Positions 24,815-34,374 of a stretch of 64,000 nt of DNA are shown one piece after another. Positions within the stretch are counted from its first letter, which is position 1; each line of letters begins with the position of its first letter. Where the stretch lies: positions 1 to 64,000 of the forward strand of contig CALKVK010000016.1 in NCBI GenBank assembly GCA_937996235.1, given 5' to 3'. The stretch is from an uncultured bacterium. Its GTDB lineage: Bacteria > Planctomycetota > JAJSAM01 > JAJVHW01. The translations under genes were made by a program, and so were the position numbers. Under the pieces are notes generated by a model. The model was given only the letters and a program-made list of their open reading frames with translations, ran no database searches and was not told where the DNA came from.

Positions 24815-25417
24815 ATGCAGAGCGTCCTGGTCGTCGACGAGCCCGCCCGCGCGGCCGCGCTCCTGCACCCGCTGCGGCTCGCGGTGCTACGCGAGCTCGA
24901 GCAGCCCTCGACGTGCCCGGAGGTCGCGGCACGTCTCGGCGAGACGGCGCAGAAGGTCTGGTACCACGTGAAGCGCCTCGAGCGCGCGGGCGCCGTGCGA
25001 CGCGTCGCGTCGCGCCGCATCGGCGGGATCGACGAGGGCCGCTACCAGCGGGCCGCCACGGACGTGTGGACGTCACCGCGTCTGCTCGACGACGCGCTGC
25101 ACCGCCGGACGGAGAAGCGACGCACCGCGCGGCGCTTCCTCGTGGACCTCGCCGCGTCGCTCGTCGAAGACGCGGGCGCGCTCGCCGCCTCGGACGAGGC
25201 GGGGCCGACGCTCGCGGCCGAAGCGTCGGTGCGCCTGCCCCGCGACGCCGCCCGGCGCAAGGCGTTCCTCGACGACGTGCGCGCCACGCTGCAGGCGCTC
25301 GTGGAGCGCCACGCGGCGACTGCCGCGGACGAGGAGTCGGACGCGTTCCGCATGGTCTTGGCGGTGCACCCGGGACGCGCCGCACCGCGGCGGCGCAGCG
25401 CAGGAGGGCGTCGATGA
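24815..25417 (+). CDS. ArsR-like winged-helix transcriptional regulator
   Basis: 200 aa. Residues ~10-75 form a winged helix: LLHPLRLAVLRELEQPSTCPEVAARLGETAQKVWYHVKRLERAGAVRRV, typical of HTH_20/ArsR-like repressors. The longer C-terminus (TRRFLVDLAASLVED ... AFLDDVRATLQALVERH) is helical and may dimerise or bind a ligand. It overlaps the SRPBCC gene by ATGA, so both are one operon, most likely autoregulated through the palindrome upstream. Confidence 0.85.
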   Translation: MQSVLVVDEPARAAALLHPLRLAVLRELEQPSTCPEVAARLGETAQKVWYHVKRLERAGAVRRVASRRIGGIDEGRYQRAATDVWTSPRLLDDALHRRTEKRRTARRFLVDLAASLVEDAGALAASDEAGPTLAAEASVRLPRDAARRKAFLDDVRATLQALVERHAATAADEESDAFRMVLAVHPGRAAPRRRSAGGRR

Positions 25418-26268
25418 CGACGGACATCGCACTGGAGCTCGATCTGGCCGTGACGGCGGACCGCGCGTACGACGCGCTGCGGAGCACTGCGCAGGTGGCG
25501 CGCTGGTTCGCGTCCGACTGCGACGTGGACGTCGCGGCAGGTCGCTTCGCCGCGTGGGGGACGGCGCTGCGCGGCGCACCGGCGCGACCGGGGACCATCC
25601 GCCTCGCCGCGGTCCGCCCGGGTCGCGGCATCGACCTCGACTGGACGCTCGACGGCGTCGCCACACGCGTCGAACTCGACGTGCGCCCGGAGCCGGACGG
25701 CTGCGTCGTCAGCGTCCACCACACAGGTGTCCCGGAGCTCGACGAGGGCGAGGCCGGACTCGACGACTTCTGGCTGCTCGCGCTCGAGAACCTGCGCGGA
25801 CACCTCGAGCGCGGCGCCGCGCCGCTGTTCCATGACCACACGCACTGCAGCGGCCCCGCGCGGCTGCGCGTACACGTGGCGGCTCCTCCCGACGCCGTGG
25901 ACCGCGCGCTGATCGAACCCGCTGCACTCGATCGCTGGATCGCGACGCGTGCGACGGTCGAAGCACGGCCCGGCGGCGCGTACGACTTCGGCTGGCGCGC
26001 CGGCCCGGCGGGCGTCGTCGCGTACGAGCCCTCGCGGCGGCTCCGCATCGCGTGGCGCTATCGCGGCGACACGGTCGTGACGTGGACGCTCGACGGCGAC
26101 GCCGACGGCACGTGGCTCACGCTGGCCCACGAGGGCTGGGACGAGGAGCGCATCACAGCCGATCACCAGATGGGCTGGACGATGTACGCCGCACGCCTGC
26201 GCGGACTCGTCGAGACGGGCGCGCGCTGGAGGCGTCCGCGCGTCGTCGCCCGCGCCGCGGCCGACTGA
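25414..26268 (+). CDS. tandem SRPBCC (AHSA1/START-like) protein
   Basis: 284 aa; ATG 25414 overlaps the regulator stop and has AGGAGG upstream. Two AHSA1-type ligand-binding domains in tandem: residues ~1-140 (ALELDLAVTADRAYDALRSTAQVARWF) and ~145-270 (LRVHVAAPPDAVDRALIEPAALDRWI, with YEPSRRLRIAWRY and LTLAHEGWDEER). The fold binds hydrophobic ligands or helps chaperones. ArsR-like plus SRPBCC operons are common; a second, unrelated pair is at 50934-52030. Confidence 0.85.
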   Translation: MTTDIALELDLAVTADRAYDALRSTAQVARWFASDCDVDVAAGRFAAWGTALRGAPARPGTIRLAAVRPGRGIDLDWTLDGVATRVELDVRPEPDGCVVSVHHTGVPELDEGEAGLDDFWLLALENLRGHLERGAAPLFHDHTHCSGPARLRVHVAAPPDAVDRALIEPAALDRWIATRATVEARPGGAYDFGWRAGPAGVVAYEPSRRLRIAWRYRGDTVVTWTLDGDADGTWLTLAHEGWDEERITADHQMGWTMYAARLRGLVETGARWRRPRVVARAAAD

Positions 26269-26360
26269 CCCGCGCCGCCGCCGACTGACGCGCGACGGCG
26301 CCCCGGACTCTCCGGTGACGCCGCCGCGCGGGGTCAGGTCCGCCCACCGCGGGCGGGCGC

Positions 26361-28040
26361 TCAGCGCGGGCTGAACACCTTCAGGCGGAAGCGCCGCGGA
26401 CGCGGGGCGTCCGGGCGGTTCTTCACGAGCACGCGCCACTCGCCGAGCTGCGGCTGCAGCTCGATCGTGCGGTAGGCGCGGCGCGGCAGCAGAGTGAAGG
26501 TGGTGCCGTCGGGACGGACCACGATCGCGAAGCCGGTGAACGCGGCGCCCGCGAGTCGCAGGACGAGCTTCTCGCGCGGCTCGCTCACGGTGAACGACCA
26601 GCGCCCCTCGCCGTTCGGGCTCAGGCGGTCGCGGATCACGGTCGGCAGCTCGACGGGCTGCCAGCGCGAGCCGGCCGCCGCGACGGAGACCTGCGGACCG
26701 CGCGCCTCGTTGTTCGCGTAGTCGCTCTCGGGGACGGCGCCGTCGCCGTTCACGCGCACCGTCACGCGATAGGTGCCGGCGCCGACGCCCGACGGGATCG
26801 CGACGGGCACTTCGAACGCGTCGTAGTCGCCCGCCGCGACGCTCGCGCGGGCGCTGCCGATGACGGGCCGCGCGCCGACGCCCGCGTCGAGCAGCACGTC
26901 CACGTCGAAGACGGCCGGCCGCGCGCCGAAGTTGTCCACCTCGAACGAGACGGTGCCGGTCTGGCCCGCGGCGCTGTCGAAGGGCAGCGTGGTGGTGACG
27001 GCGGTCGGCGCGAGGTCGGCCGGACCGTCGAAGCCGTCGAGCCACGCGTCGAGGACGTCGAAGACGTCGCCGGTGATGCGCGCCGCGACGTTCGCGCTCG
27101 AGGTCTCGGTCGAGACCACGCCGACCACGAAGCGCGCGTCGCCTTCGCGCAGCCACACTCCGCTGCCCGACTGGCCCTGCGCCGCGTCGAGCGTGCCGTT
27201 CAGGCGGATCGCGTGCGCGTCCACCGCATACGGGTAGTCGGCCGCGTACCACATGCCCTCGCCGTCATCGAGGTCGGCGGGGTAGCCGGCGGTGTTCAAG
27301 AGCGCGTCGAAGGTCTCGGCGTCGTCGCGCACGGCGATGCCGAGCCAGCCGGTCAGGTCGCCGGCGCGCGCGTCGAGACCGAGGAGCGCGATGTCGTAGT
27401 CGTAGTCGCGGTCGTCGACGAAGCCCGCGAAGCTGCGCAGCTCCTGCGCGACGTACTCGCCGAACGGCTCGTAGCCGAGGTCGAAGCCGGGCACCACGAC
27501 GACGTCGTCGGCCCAGCCGCCGTGGCGCGGGTCGTAGACGACGTGGCCGGCGGTCAGCGCCTGGTCGCGGCCGACGAGCACGGCGCTGCCCTCGAAGGCG
27601 GCGCCGTCCGGGAAGTGCGCATAGACCTTCGCGACGGCCGACCACGGGAACGCCTCCGTGTCGTAGACGGGCTCGCGGTCGTCGGCGCCGAAGATCTTCC
27701 CCGCGGTCGGTCGCTCGTGGGCGTCGCGCGCGCCGTCGGGCGCGAAGCCGGCGCGGCCGAGGGCCCGGGCGGCGGCGAGCACGTGCGCATCGGACGAGCG
27801 GCGGACGACGTCGCGGCGCTCGCTGCGAGTGCCCACGTGATAGGTCACGCCCTGCAGCTTCGGGGAGTCTGTGGGGCCCGCGTCGGAGCGCGCCGGAGCG
27901 AGCGTCAGAGCGAGGGCGAGGGCCGCAGCCGCGAGCACGGGGCGGCGCAGCCGACGGCTCCACGAGCGGCGGTCGGCGGGCGCTGCAACTCCCTCGTGGA
28001 CAGCGACTTCGGGCGAGAGGACGGGGATCGCGGGACGCAT
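26361..28040 (-). CDS. secreted trypsin-fold serine protease with CARDB domain
   Basis: 559 aa from ATG 28040 (AAGGAG 9 bases upstream). A signal/anchor (RPVLAAAALALALTLAPARSDA) is followed by a short propeptide. The S1/glutamyl-endopeptidase triad is visible: His in QALTAGHVVYD (~166), Asp in YDYDIALLGLD (~216), Ser in GQSGSGVW (~291). After ~345 comes a CARDB-like beta domain (AGQTGTVSFEVDNFGARPAVFDVDV ... GTYRVTVRVNGDG) and a C-terminal pre-peptidase-like beta domain (EGRWSFTVSEPREKLVLRLAG). It should be an extracellular or periplasmic protease. Standalone gene. Confidence 0.9.
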   Translation of the reverse strand: MRPAIPVLSPEVAVHEGVAAPADRRSWSRRLRRPVLAAAALALALTLAPARSDAGPTDSPKLQGVTYHVGTRSERRDVVRRSSDAHVLAAARALGRAGFAPDGARDAHERPTAGKIFGADDREPVYDTEAFPWSAVAKVYAHFPDGAAFEGSAVLVGRDQALTAGHVVYDPRHGGWADDVVVVPGFDLGYEPFGEYVAQELRSFAGFVDDRDYDYDIALLGLDARAGDLTGWLGIAVRDDAETFDALLNTAGYPADLDDGEGMWYAADYPYAVDAHAIRLNGTLDAAQGQSGSGVWLREGDARFVVGVVSTETSSANVAARITGDVFDVLDAWLDGFDGPADLAPTAVTTTLPFDSAAGQTGTVSFEVDNFGARPAVFDVDVLLDAGVGARPVIGSARASVAAGDYDAFEVPVAIPSGVGAGTYRVTVRVNGDGAVPESDYANNEARGPQVSVAAAGSRWQPVELPTVIRDRLSPNGEGRWSFTVSEPREKLVLRLAGAAFTGFAIVVRPDGTTFTLLPRRAYRTIELQPQLGEWRVLVKNRPDAPRPRRFRLKVFSPR

Positions 28041-28208
28041 CTCGAACGGCTCCTTTCCGCGCCGCGGCGGGGCGTCTACCACGCCTCCCACGGCACCGGA
28101 GCAGGCGCAACGGGCGTGCCGGGTCGTCGCACCCGCGATCCTGCGTAGGCAGAGAGAGCGTACGGGATCACCGCACCGGGCGCCGTGACGCGGGGCGCGC
28201 CGCCAGCA

Positions 28209-29348
28209 TCAGCCGTCGAGGTCGACGTCGGGCAGGAACGAGCCGACCACGAAGTCGTCGACGAAACGGCCGTCTTCGGCCTCCCGCTTCGGGGCCGGGG
28301 GCGAGGGCTTCGGCGCGAGCGGCGGCGCGGCAGGTGCCGGTCGCGGGGCCGCCGGCGGCGGGAGCGGCGCTGCCCCGGGCGTCTGCTGACGCACCGGCTC
28401 GGCGGGGCGGCGCGGCGGCGTCTGGGGCTGCGGCTGCGGCTCCTGCACGGCGCGCGGCTGGCTCGCGGGCGCGGCGCTGCGGGCCGACGCGAACGAGACC
28501 ACGGGCGCCTCGAACCACTCGTCCACGAACGCGGGCTCGGGCGCGGCGACCGGCTCCGGCGGCGGCTCGGGGGCGCGCTCGGGGGCGGGAGCCGGCGCCG
28601 CAGCGGCGGGGGCCGGCGCGGCGGGCGCGGTGATGGTGGCGATCTCGGACGGTGACTCGTCGACGTCGAGATCGTCGGACTCGCCGACCACCGGCTCGGG
28701 CGCGGCGTACGTCGCCGGGCCCTCGTGCAGGACGACCGTGTCGACGATCGGCGGATCGAAGAAGACGGTGTCTTCGAACGCGGGCTCGGCGGCGACCGGC
28801 GCCGCGACGGGCTCCGGCACGGGCGGGGCCTCGGTGGGGTGCTGCCCGGCGACCTGCGCGACCGCCACGGCTTCCGGCGCACGCGACTCGACGGCCTCGA
28901 GCGCGGGCGACGGCTCCCTGCGCGCCGCGGGTTCGGGCTCGACCGGCTCCGGCTCGATCGTCGGGGCGGCCGCGGGCTCCGGGACGGCCTCGGCGGTGAC
29001 CGGCGGTTCCGGCTCCGGGACCGACGGCTCGGGCGCCGACTCGACCTCGGGCAGAGGCGCCGCCGCCGCGGCGACGTCGACTGCGGACTCGGGTGCGGCT
29101 GCTGCCGACACGTCGGGCGCGGGCGCGGTCTCGATGACCGCCGCCGCCGAGGCAGCGGGCGCTTCGGTCGCGGGCTCCTCGGCCTCCTCGGGCGGCAGGG
29201 TGCTCAGCAGGTGGGCGAAGAAGGGAGCCGACGAGGGGTCCCCGGACGCGGGAACCGCGTCGTGCTCCTCGGCCGTCGTCCCAGCCGTCCCACCGTGCAG
29301 GTTGACCAGAGCCGCCAGCCCCTTGCCGAGCCGCCTCGGGGCCTTCAT
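28209..29348 (-). CDS. Pro/Ala/Glu-rich disordered protein with ParB-like N-terminal motif
   Basis: 379 aa from ATG 29348 (GAGGAAG 10 bases upstream). An alternative ATG at 29462 shares one base with the transglutaminase stop and adds 38 residues. The first residues, MKAPRRLGKGLAALVNLHGG, resemble the N-terminal tag of ParB proteins (RLG+GL-ALI) that touches ParA. No ParB DNA-binding domain follows. The body is Pro/Ala/Glu/Val repeats, plainly disordered, and the end (DDFVVGSFLPDVDLDG) is a short acidic tail that may be a second binding motif. It closes the six-gene operon from 35558. The role is unknown; a spacer or polar hub is only a guess. Confidence 0.7.
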   Translation of the reverse strand: MKAPRRLGKGLAALVNLHGGTAGTTAEEHDAVPASGDPSSAPFFAHLLSTLPPEEAEEPATEAPAASAAAVIETAPAPDVSAAAAPESAVDVAAAAAPLPEVESAPEPSVPEPEPPVTAEAVPEPAAAPTIEPEPVEPEPAARREPSPALEAVESRAPEAVAVAQVAGQHPTEAPPVPEPVAAPVAAEPAFEDTVFFDPPIVDTVVLHEGPATYAAPEPVVGESDDLDVDESPSEIATITAPAAPAPAAAAPAPAPERAPEPPPEPVAAPEPAFVDEWFEAPVVSFASARSAAPASQPRAVQEPQPQPQTPPRRPAEPVRQQTPGAAPLPPPAAPRPAPAAPPLAPKPSPPAPKREAEDGRFVDDFVVGSFLPDVDLDG

Positions 29349-29461
29349 GGACCGACATTCTTCCTCGTGGGGGGGACGCCCGAACAGCCACCCCTGGTTG
29401 GGGGCGTCCGGGGACGTCCGCGCGAGGCGCGCTTCGGAGGCCGAGTCGCGGGCCGACGCCA

Positions 29462-30967
29462 TCAGCGCACCTCCACGACCTCGATCCGCAGGTCGCGGAT
29501 CGCGTCGACGACGGGACCGGTCAGTTGCGACGTCCCCGTGCCCGCGGCGAGGTCGCTCTTCGCGAGCGCCAGGTGCGTCGCGTCGAAGCCCCCGAGGGCC
29601 GGGTCCATCGGTACCCAGGTGTCCGCTGCGACGAGCACCTCGGCCCACATGTGATAGCCGAACGCGCCGCGGCGCCCGACTCCCGGGGCGGCGTCGGGTT
29701 CGAGATACGCGAGACCGAGGACGACGCGCGACGGCAGACCCGCCGCGCGCGCGAGCGCGGCCGCGAGCAGCGCGTGCTCGCTGCAGTCGCCGCGGCGCGA
29801 GCGGGCGGTCTCGGCGGCCGTCGCGAAGCCGACGTCGAGGGTCTTGTCGAGGACGTACCGCCGCACGAACTGCTCGATGCGGCGCGTGCACGCGAGCGCG
29901 TCGGCCTCGGCGCCGACGGCGATCGCCGAGAGCGCGCGCACGTCGAGGTCGGCGGTCTCGAGCCACGGCGTCGCCTGGAGGTAGCGCTCGAGCGACGCGT
30001 CCTGCACCGGGCGACGGAACGCGCGGAAGCCGTCGCGCGCCCACCACACGTCGATCGTGACCTCGAGCGCGGCGTCGTCGTCGGCGCGCCGCACGGACTG
30101 GCCCGCGTCCTCGGGCGGGTGCGCGTCGAAGCGCGAGCCGTCGCGGCGCGCGAGACGGAGCACGGCGTGCCGCCGGCCGCGCGGCTCGTGGATCGTGCGG
30201 TCGGGCGCGACGAACGACGTCGCGAGCACGTCCACCGCCGTCGGCGCCGCGCACGCGCGCTCCTCGGTCGTCCGCTCCGTCTCCATGCGCCCCACGCCGA
30301 CGAGCTCGCCGCGCGATGCCTGCAGACGTCCGGCGTCGTCGAGCCAGAGCGTGCGCGTGCGGCCGCGCGCGGCGTCCTCGGTGACCTCGACGCGGTGCAG
30401 CGTCGCGTCTCCTGCGTGCCCGGCAGCGCGCAGCGGCTCGGTCGCGAGCACGCGATACGCGACGTCGGACGCCTGCGCCGGGCTCTCCGTCGCGAAGGCG
30501 CGGAGACGCGTGACGGTGTCGGGCGCGAAGCCCGCCGCGAGGACGGCGCGGTCGAGAGCGGCCGGACCGAGCGCGCCCTCGGGATACGCGAGCTCGCTCG
30601 TCCCGGCATCCTGGCGCAGGCGGATCGTCGCGCCGTCGACGACGCCCGACGTCGTCGTCTCGCTCGCCGCCACCTTCTGCCGCGTGCCGAACGCGACGAC
30701 GCGCCCGGCCGCGTCCTCCTCGACGCGACTCGCGAGCACGAGCTCGATCTCGCTGCCCGCGCGCGCGAGCAGGAGCTTCGTCTCGGTGGTCGTGACCGTG
30801 CGGCGCGTGGCGTCGTCCGCGACGACGCGCGTGTGGACGCTGCCCGCGTGCGTGCCGTTCAGGCGCACGGCGTACCAGTCGTCGGCGACGACGCGCTCGG
30901 CGGCGTGCGCGGACGCGGCGCATGCGGCGAGCGCGATGACGGCCGCGGCGGCCGCGCGCGTCGTCAC
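29462..30967 (-). CDS. secreted transglutaminase-like cysteine protease-fold protein
   Basis: 501 aa from GTG 30967, overlapping the phosphate acyltransferase stop (GTGA). A signal peptide ([18 protein letters not shown]) is present. Residues ~20-350 are beta-rich and unassigned. The transglutaminase core carries the Cys in [25 protein letters not shown], the His in [13 protein letters not shown] and the Asp in [10 protein letters not shown]: all three catalytic residues are present. Such domains act as peptidases or crosslinkers in the envelope. It sits in an operon of acyl-CoA genes, which is functionally odd. Confidence 0.88.
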   Translation of the reverse strand: MTTRAAAAAVIALAACAASAHAAERVVADDWYAVRLNGTHAGSVHTRVVADDATRRTVTTTETKLLLARAGSEIELVLASRVEEDAAGRVVAFGTRQKVAASETTTSGVVDGATIRLRQDAGTSELAYPEGALGPAALDRAVLAAGFAPDTVTRLRAFATESPAQASDVAYRVLATEPLRAAGHAGDATLHRVEVTEDAARGRTRTLWLDDAGRLQASRGELVGVGRMETERTTEERACAAPTAVDVLATSFVAPDRTIHEPRGRRHAVLRLARRDGSRFDAHPPEDAGQSVRRADDDAALEVTIDVWWARDGFRAFRRPVQDASLERYLQATPWLETADLDVRALSAIAVGAEADALACTRRIEQFVRRYVLDKTLDVGFATAAETARSRRGDCSEHALLAAALARAAGLPSRVVLGLAYLEPDAAPGVGRRGAFGYHMWAEVLVAADTWVPMDPALGGFDATHLALAKSDLAAGTGTSQLTGPVVDAIRDLRIEVVEVR

Positions 30968-31899
30968 GCGACCTGCAGCGCCGTCACGCACGCGGCGTCG
31001 ACGACGTCCTCGGCGCTGCAGCCGCGCGAGAGGTCGTTCATCGGCTTCGCGAGCCCCTGCAGGATCGGGCCGATCGCGGTCGCTCCGCCGAGCCGCTGCG
31101 CGAGCTTGTAGGCGATGTTGCCCGCGCCGAGGTCGGGGAAGACGAGCACGTTCGCGCGGCCGTCGACCGCGCTGCCGGGCGCCTTCGCGGCGGCGACCGA
31201 CGGGACGACCGCGGCGTCGAGCTGCAGCTCGCCGTCGCAGACGAGCTGCGGATCGCGCGCGTGCACGAGCTCGGCCGCGCGCGCGACCTTCGCGGCGTCG
31301 GGGTGCTCGGCGCTGCCCTTCGTCGAGAAGCTGAGGAGCGCCACGCGCGGCGTGCACTCGAGGAAGGTGCGCGCGCTCGCGGCGCCGGCGAGTGCGATCT
31401 CCGCGAGCTGCTCCGCCGTCGGGTCGGGGACGACCCCCGCGTCGGTGAACACGAACGCGCCGTGCTCGCCCGCGGCGACGCGCTCGGCGGGGAACGCGAT
31501 GAGGAAGAAGCTCGAGAGCGTCGCGACGCCCGGGGCGAGTCCGATTCCGACGAGGGCGGCGCGCACCGTCGCGGCCGTCGTCGCGACGGCACCGGCCACG
31601 GCGCCGTCGGCGTCGCCCGCGCGCACCATCAGCGCCGCGCGGAGCAGCGGGTCGGCGAGCGCCTCGCGCGCGGCGGATTCCGTCATGCCCTTGTGTGCGC
31701 GCGCGCCAGCGAGGAGCGCGGCCCAGCGCGCGAGGTCGGCGGCCGCAGGCGGCGCCTCGAGCAGCACGGGCTCCGCGAGCCCGCGCTCCGCGAGCAGCCG
31801 CGCCGCCTCGCGCACGCGCGGGTCGTGCGCCTCGGGCAGCACGATCCGGCGCGGGTGCCCCGCGGCGCGCTCGCGGATGCGCGCGAGCACGTCGTTCAC
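30964..31899 (-). CDS. phosphate acetyltransferase-type acyltransferase (short form)
   Basis: 311 aa from GTG 31899, overlapping the AtuA stop. It has the single PTA_PTB domain and lacks the DRTGG and cobyrinic-type N-terminal domains of long Pta. Typical blocks: [92 protein letters not shown] and [12 protein letters not shown]. It exchanges CoA and phosphate on acetyl or short acyl groups, leading to acyl phosphate. Context with thiolase and AtuA allows a butyryl or branched-acyl substrate; the sequence cannot settle it. No acetate kinase is in the window. Confidence 0.9.
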   Translation of the reverse strand: MNDVLARIRERAAGHPRRIVLPEAHDPRVREAARLLAERGLAEPVLLEAPPAAADLARWAALLAGARAHKGMTESAAREALADPLLRAALMVRAGDADGAVAGAVATTAATVRAALVGIGLAPGVATLSSFFLIAFPAERVAAGEHGAFVFTDAGVVPDPTAEQLAEIALAGAASARTFLECTPRVALLSFSTKGSAEHPDAAKVARAAELVHARDPQLVCDGELQLDAAVVPSVAAAKAPGSAVDGRANVLVFPDLGAGNIAYKLAQRLGGATAIGPILQGLAKPMNDLSRGCSAEDVVDAACVTALQVA

Positions 31900-33728
31900 G
31901 CGGCGTCCTCGTCGTCGGCGTGATGACCGTGCAGCTCGTCCACGATCTCGAGCAGGCCCGCGTCGATCGTCACCTCGGTCGCGAGCAGGTACTGCGCGTA
32001 CGTCTTGCCCTGCGCGTCGAGCAGCAGCGAGAGCGTGCCGCCGCCGCCGAGGCTCTCGTGCAGCAGGAAGTTGAGGGCGAGCAGGTTCGGGACCTCGTGG
32101 CGCTCGACCGCGCCGCGGCAGACGCCCGCGAAGCGCCGCTTCACGAAGTCGGGCGTCAGCGTGCGCAGCATCCACGCGTAGACCTCGGGGCAGCGCGCGA
32201 TCACGCCGATGTTGCACGTGTCGCCCTTGTCGCCCGAGCGCGCGAGGCAGAGCTCCTGGAGCTGCACCATCGTGCGGCGACCCGTGTTCGGCTCGAGCGT
32301 GTGCGGCTCCTCGGCTTCGAAGGGCTCGCCCGGGCGCGTCGGCGCGGCGCAGGAGAGCGCCTCCTCGTGGTCGCCGACGACCACGCGCACGTGCACGGCG
32401 TCGCGTCCGATCAGCGCGGGCCAGTAGCCGACGACCTCGGACGCGCGCGGGCGGCCCTGGTCGGCGAGGTAGGTGATGCCCGGCACCGTCGCGAGCACGC
32501 GCGGCACGAGCTGCACGCCGAAACGGTCGTCGATCTTGCGGCGGTCCGCGTCGCGCACCGCCACCTGCAGCAGCACCTCGGACGGCTCCTCGTCCGGGTC
32601 GAGCGGCGGGTGGCTCCCGTCGAAGCCGACGTAGCACGTCGTCGCGTCCTCGTAGAGGTCGGCGCCGCCGGCGGCGTGCCAGAACGCGTCGGCGACGCGC
32701 CGCGCCTTCGCGAGCGCCAGCGGACCCGCCACGAGCAGCCGCCCGAACGCGCGGTAGCCGTGCGCGAACGAGACCGAGACCTTCAGCTTCTCGGGCGCGG
32801 GCGCGCCGCGCGCGCCGCTCACGCGCACGCGGTCCTCGCCGACCTGCTCGAGCCGGATCGAGTCGAAGCGCGCGACGCAGTCGGGCGCGATGTAGCTCGG
32901 CGAGCCCATCTCGTAGACGAGCTGCTCGCTCACGGTGTGGACGCTCACGAGCCCGCCGCTGCCCGGGTGCTTCGTCACGACGAAGCTGCCGTCGGCGGCG
33001 ACCTCGACCATCGGGTAGCCCATGTCCTCGTAGCTCGGGACGAGGTGCCAGTCGGTGAAGTTGCCGCCCGTCGCCTGCGTGCCGCACTCGATGATGTGCC
33101 CGGCGATCACGCCCGCGGCGAGCCGGTCCCAGTCGTCCTCGGCCCAGCCGAACTCGTGGATCATCGGCGCGAGCGTGACGGCCGTGTCGGTGACGCGCCC
33201 CGCCACGACGACGTTCGCGCCGAGCGCGAGCGCACGCGCGACCGGCCGCGCGCCCAGGTAGACGTTGGCCGAGAGCACGTTCGCGCGCTCGTCGGCGAGC
33301 GGGCGGCCCGTGTCCATGTGCGTGAGCGGCTCGCCGGACGCGAGCAGTTCGTCGATGCGGTCGTGGATGTCGTCGCCGAGCACGACGCCCACGCGCACGC
33401 GGTCCTCGATGCCGAGCTCCCGCGCGAGCGCGACGACGGCGTCGCGGCAGGCGAGGGGGTTCACGCCGCCCGCGTTGCTGATGATCGTGACGCCGCGCTC
33501 GACGCACGCCGGGAGCACGTCGCGGAGCTGCGTCAGGAAGTCCGCGGCGAAGCCCTTGGTCGGGTCCTTCCGGCGCTGCTTCTGCAGGATCGCCATCGTG
33601 ACCTCGGCCAGGTAGTCCATGACCAGGTAGTCGATGGGACCGCCCTCGACCTGGCGTCGCGCGGCGGTGGGGTCGTCGCCCCAGAACCCGCCGCAGTTGG
33701 CGATCACGATCCGCTCCTTGCGCGTCAC
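31896..33728 (-). CDS. atuA: acyclic terpene utilisation AtuA-like protein (DUF1446)
   Basis: 610 aa from GTG 33728, GGAGG 6 bases upstream. The DUF1446 domain fills residues ~5-450: [85 protein letters not shown] small C-terminal domain (~500-600) includes [18 protein letters not shown]. AtuA is needed for citronellol/geraniol breakdown in Pseudomonas, but the biochemical step is not defined and relatives occur in other acyl-CoA pathways. The operon lacks the atuC/F carboxylase genes, so terpene use is not implied. Confidence 0.88.
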   Translation of the reverse strand: MTRKERIVIANCGGFWGDDPTAARRQVEGGPIDYLVMDYLAEVTMAILQKQRRKDPTKGFAADFLTQLRDVLPACVERGVTIISNAGGVNPLACRDAVVALARELGIEDRVRVGVVLGDDIHDRIDELLASGEPLTHMDTGRPLADERANVLSANVYLGARPVARALALGANVVVAGRVTDTAVTLAPMIHEFGWAEDDWDRLAAGVIAGHIIECGTQATGGNFTDWHLVPSYEDMGYPMVEVAADGSFVVTKHPGSGGLVSVHTVSEQLVYEMGSPSYIAPDCVARFDSIRLEQVGEDRVRVSGARGAPAPEKLKVSVSFAHGYRAFGRLLVAGPLALAKARRVADAFWHAAGGADLYEDATTCYVGFDGSHPPLDPDEEPSEVLLQVAVRDADRRKIDDRFGVQLVPRVLATVPGITYLADQGRPRASEVVGYWPALIGRDAVHVRVVVGDHEEALSCAAPTRPGEPFEAEEPHTLEPNTGRRTMVQLQELCLARSGDKGDTCNIGVIARCPEVYAWMLRTLTPDFVKRRFAGVCRGAVERHEVPNLLALNFLLHESLGGGGTLSLLLDAQGKTYAQYLLATEVTIDAGLLEIVDELHGHHADDEDAA

Positions 33729-33819
33729 CCTGCACCTCCCGGGAGCGCCGGATTCTACGTTCGGCGCAGGCGTTCGCGGCGACCTGCCGCAGCGCATTCG
33801 CGCGCGGCGCGCAGACGCG

Positions 33820-34374
33820 TCACGGCAGGCGGATGCGCGCCTCGAGGGCGCCGGCGTCGTCCACGAACGCGTCGACGAGCACACGGCCGAGCGGCCAGGT
33901 CGCGGGGCCCTCGCGCACGGTGCCGTCGAGGCGCCAGGCGGAGCCACACGATCCGCAGCGCAGCAGGTCCTCGTCGCTGCGCCACAGCAGGTCGCTCCCG
34001 TCGACCGGGCACTCGCCCGTGGACGCCGCGAAGTGCGCGGGGTCCACGTGCACGACGATCACCGGCTCGGGCAGCCCGCCGCCCGTCACGATGACGCTCG
34101 CGCCGACGTCGAGCGCGCGTCCGCCGAAGTCGATGTTCCACGCTCCCGGCGCCGCCGCGCGCGCCTCGGCGCACTGCGCGGCCGGTCGTTGGATGCGCAC
34201 GTACGGTCGCGAGCCGGGCGCGCCCGGTGTCGCGGGGCTCGGCGGCGCGGCGGCGCGCGGTCCGCCGGTCGCCGCGCGCTGGACGTCGTCGAGCCCCTCG
34301 CGGAGCTGGCTCGCGCCGCGGCCGAAGATGCCGAGCAGGCCGCGGCGCGAGAGGCCGCGCGGGCGCTCGCTCAT
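33820..34374 (-). CDS. Rieske-fold protein lacking the histidine ligands
   Basis: 184 aa; ATG 34374 overlaps the thiolase stop (ATGA). The N-terminus (LSRRGLLGIFGRGASQL) has a twin Arg as in Tat-exported Fe-S proteins, but little hydrophobic core. The C-terminal 100 residues follow the Rieske layout: beta strands, E-C-P-V-D-G, a ~14-residue loop, R-C-G-S-C-G-S-A-W-R-L-D-G, then EGPATWPL. In true Rieske proteins these boxes are CxH and CxxH; here both His are replaced (Val and Cys). A [2Fe-2S] Rieske centre is therefore unlikely as such; three Cys could bind another metal. Electron-transfer function is doubtful. Confidence 0.75.
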   Translation of the reverse strand: MSERPRGLSRRGLLGIFGRGASQLREGLDDVQRAATGGPRAAAPPSPATPGAPGSRPYVRIQRPAAQCAEARAAAPGAWNIDFGGRALDVGASVIVTGGGLPEPVIVVHVDPAHFAASTGECPVDGSDLLWRSDEDLLRCGSCGSAWRLDGTVREGPATWPLGRVLVDAFVDDAGALEARIRLP

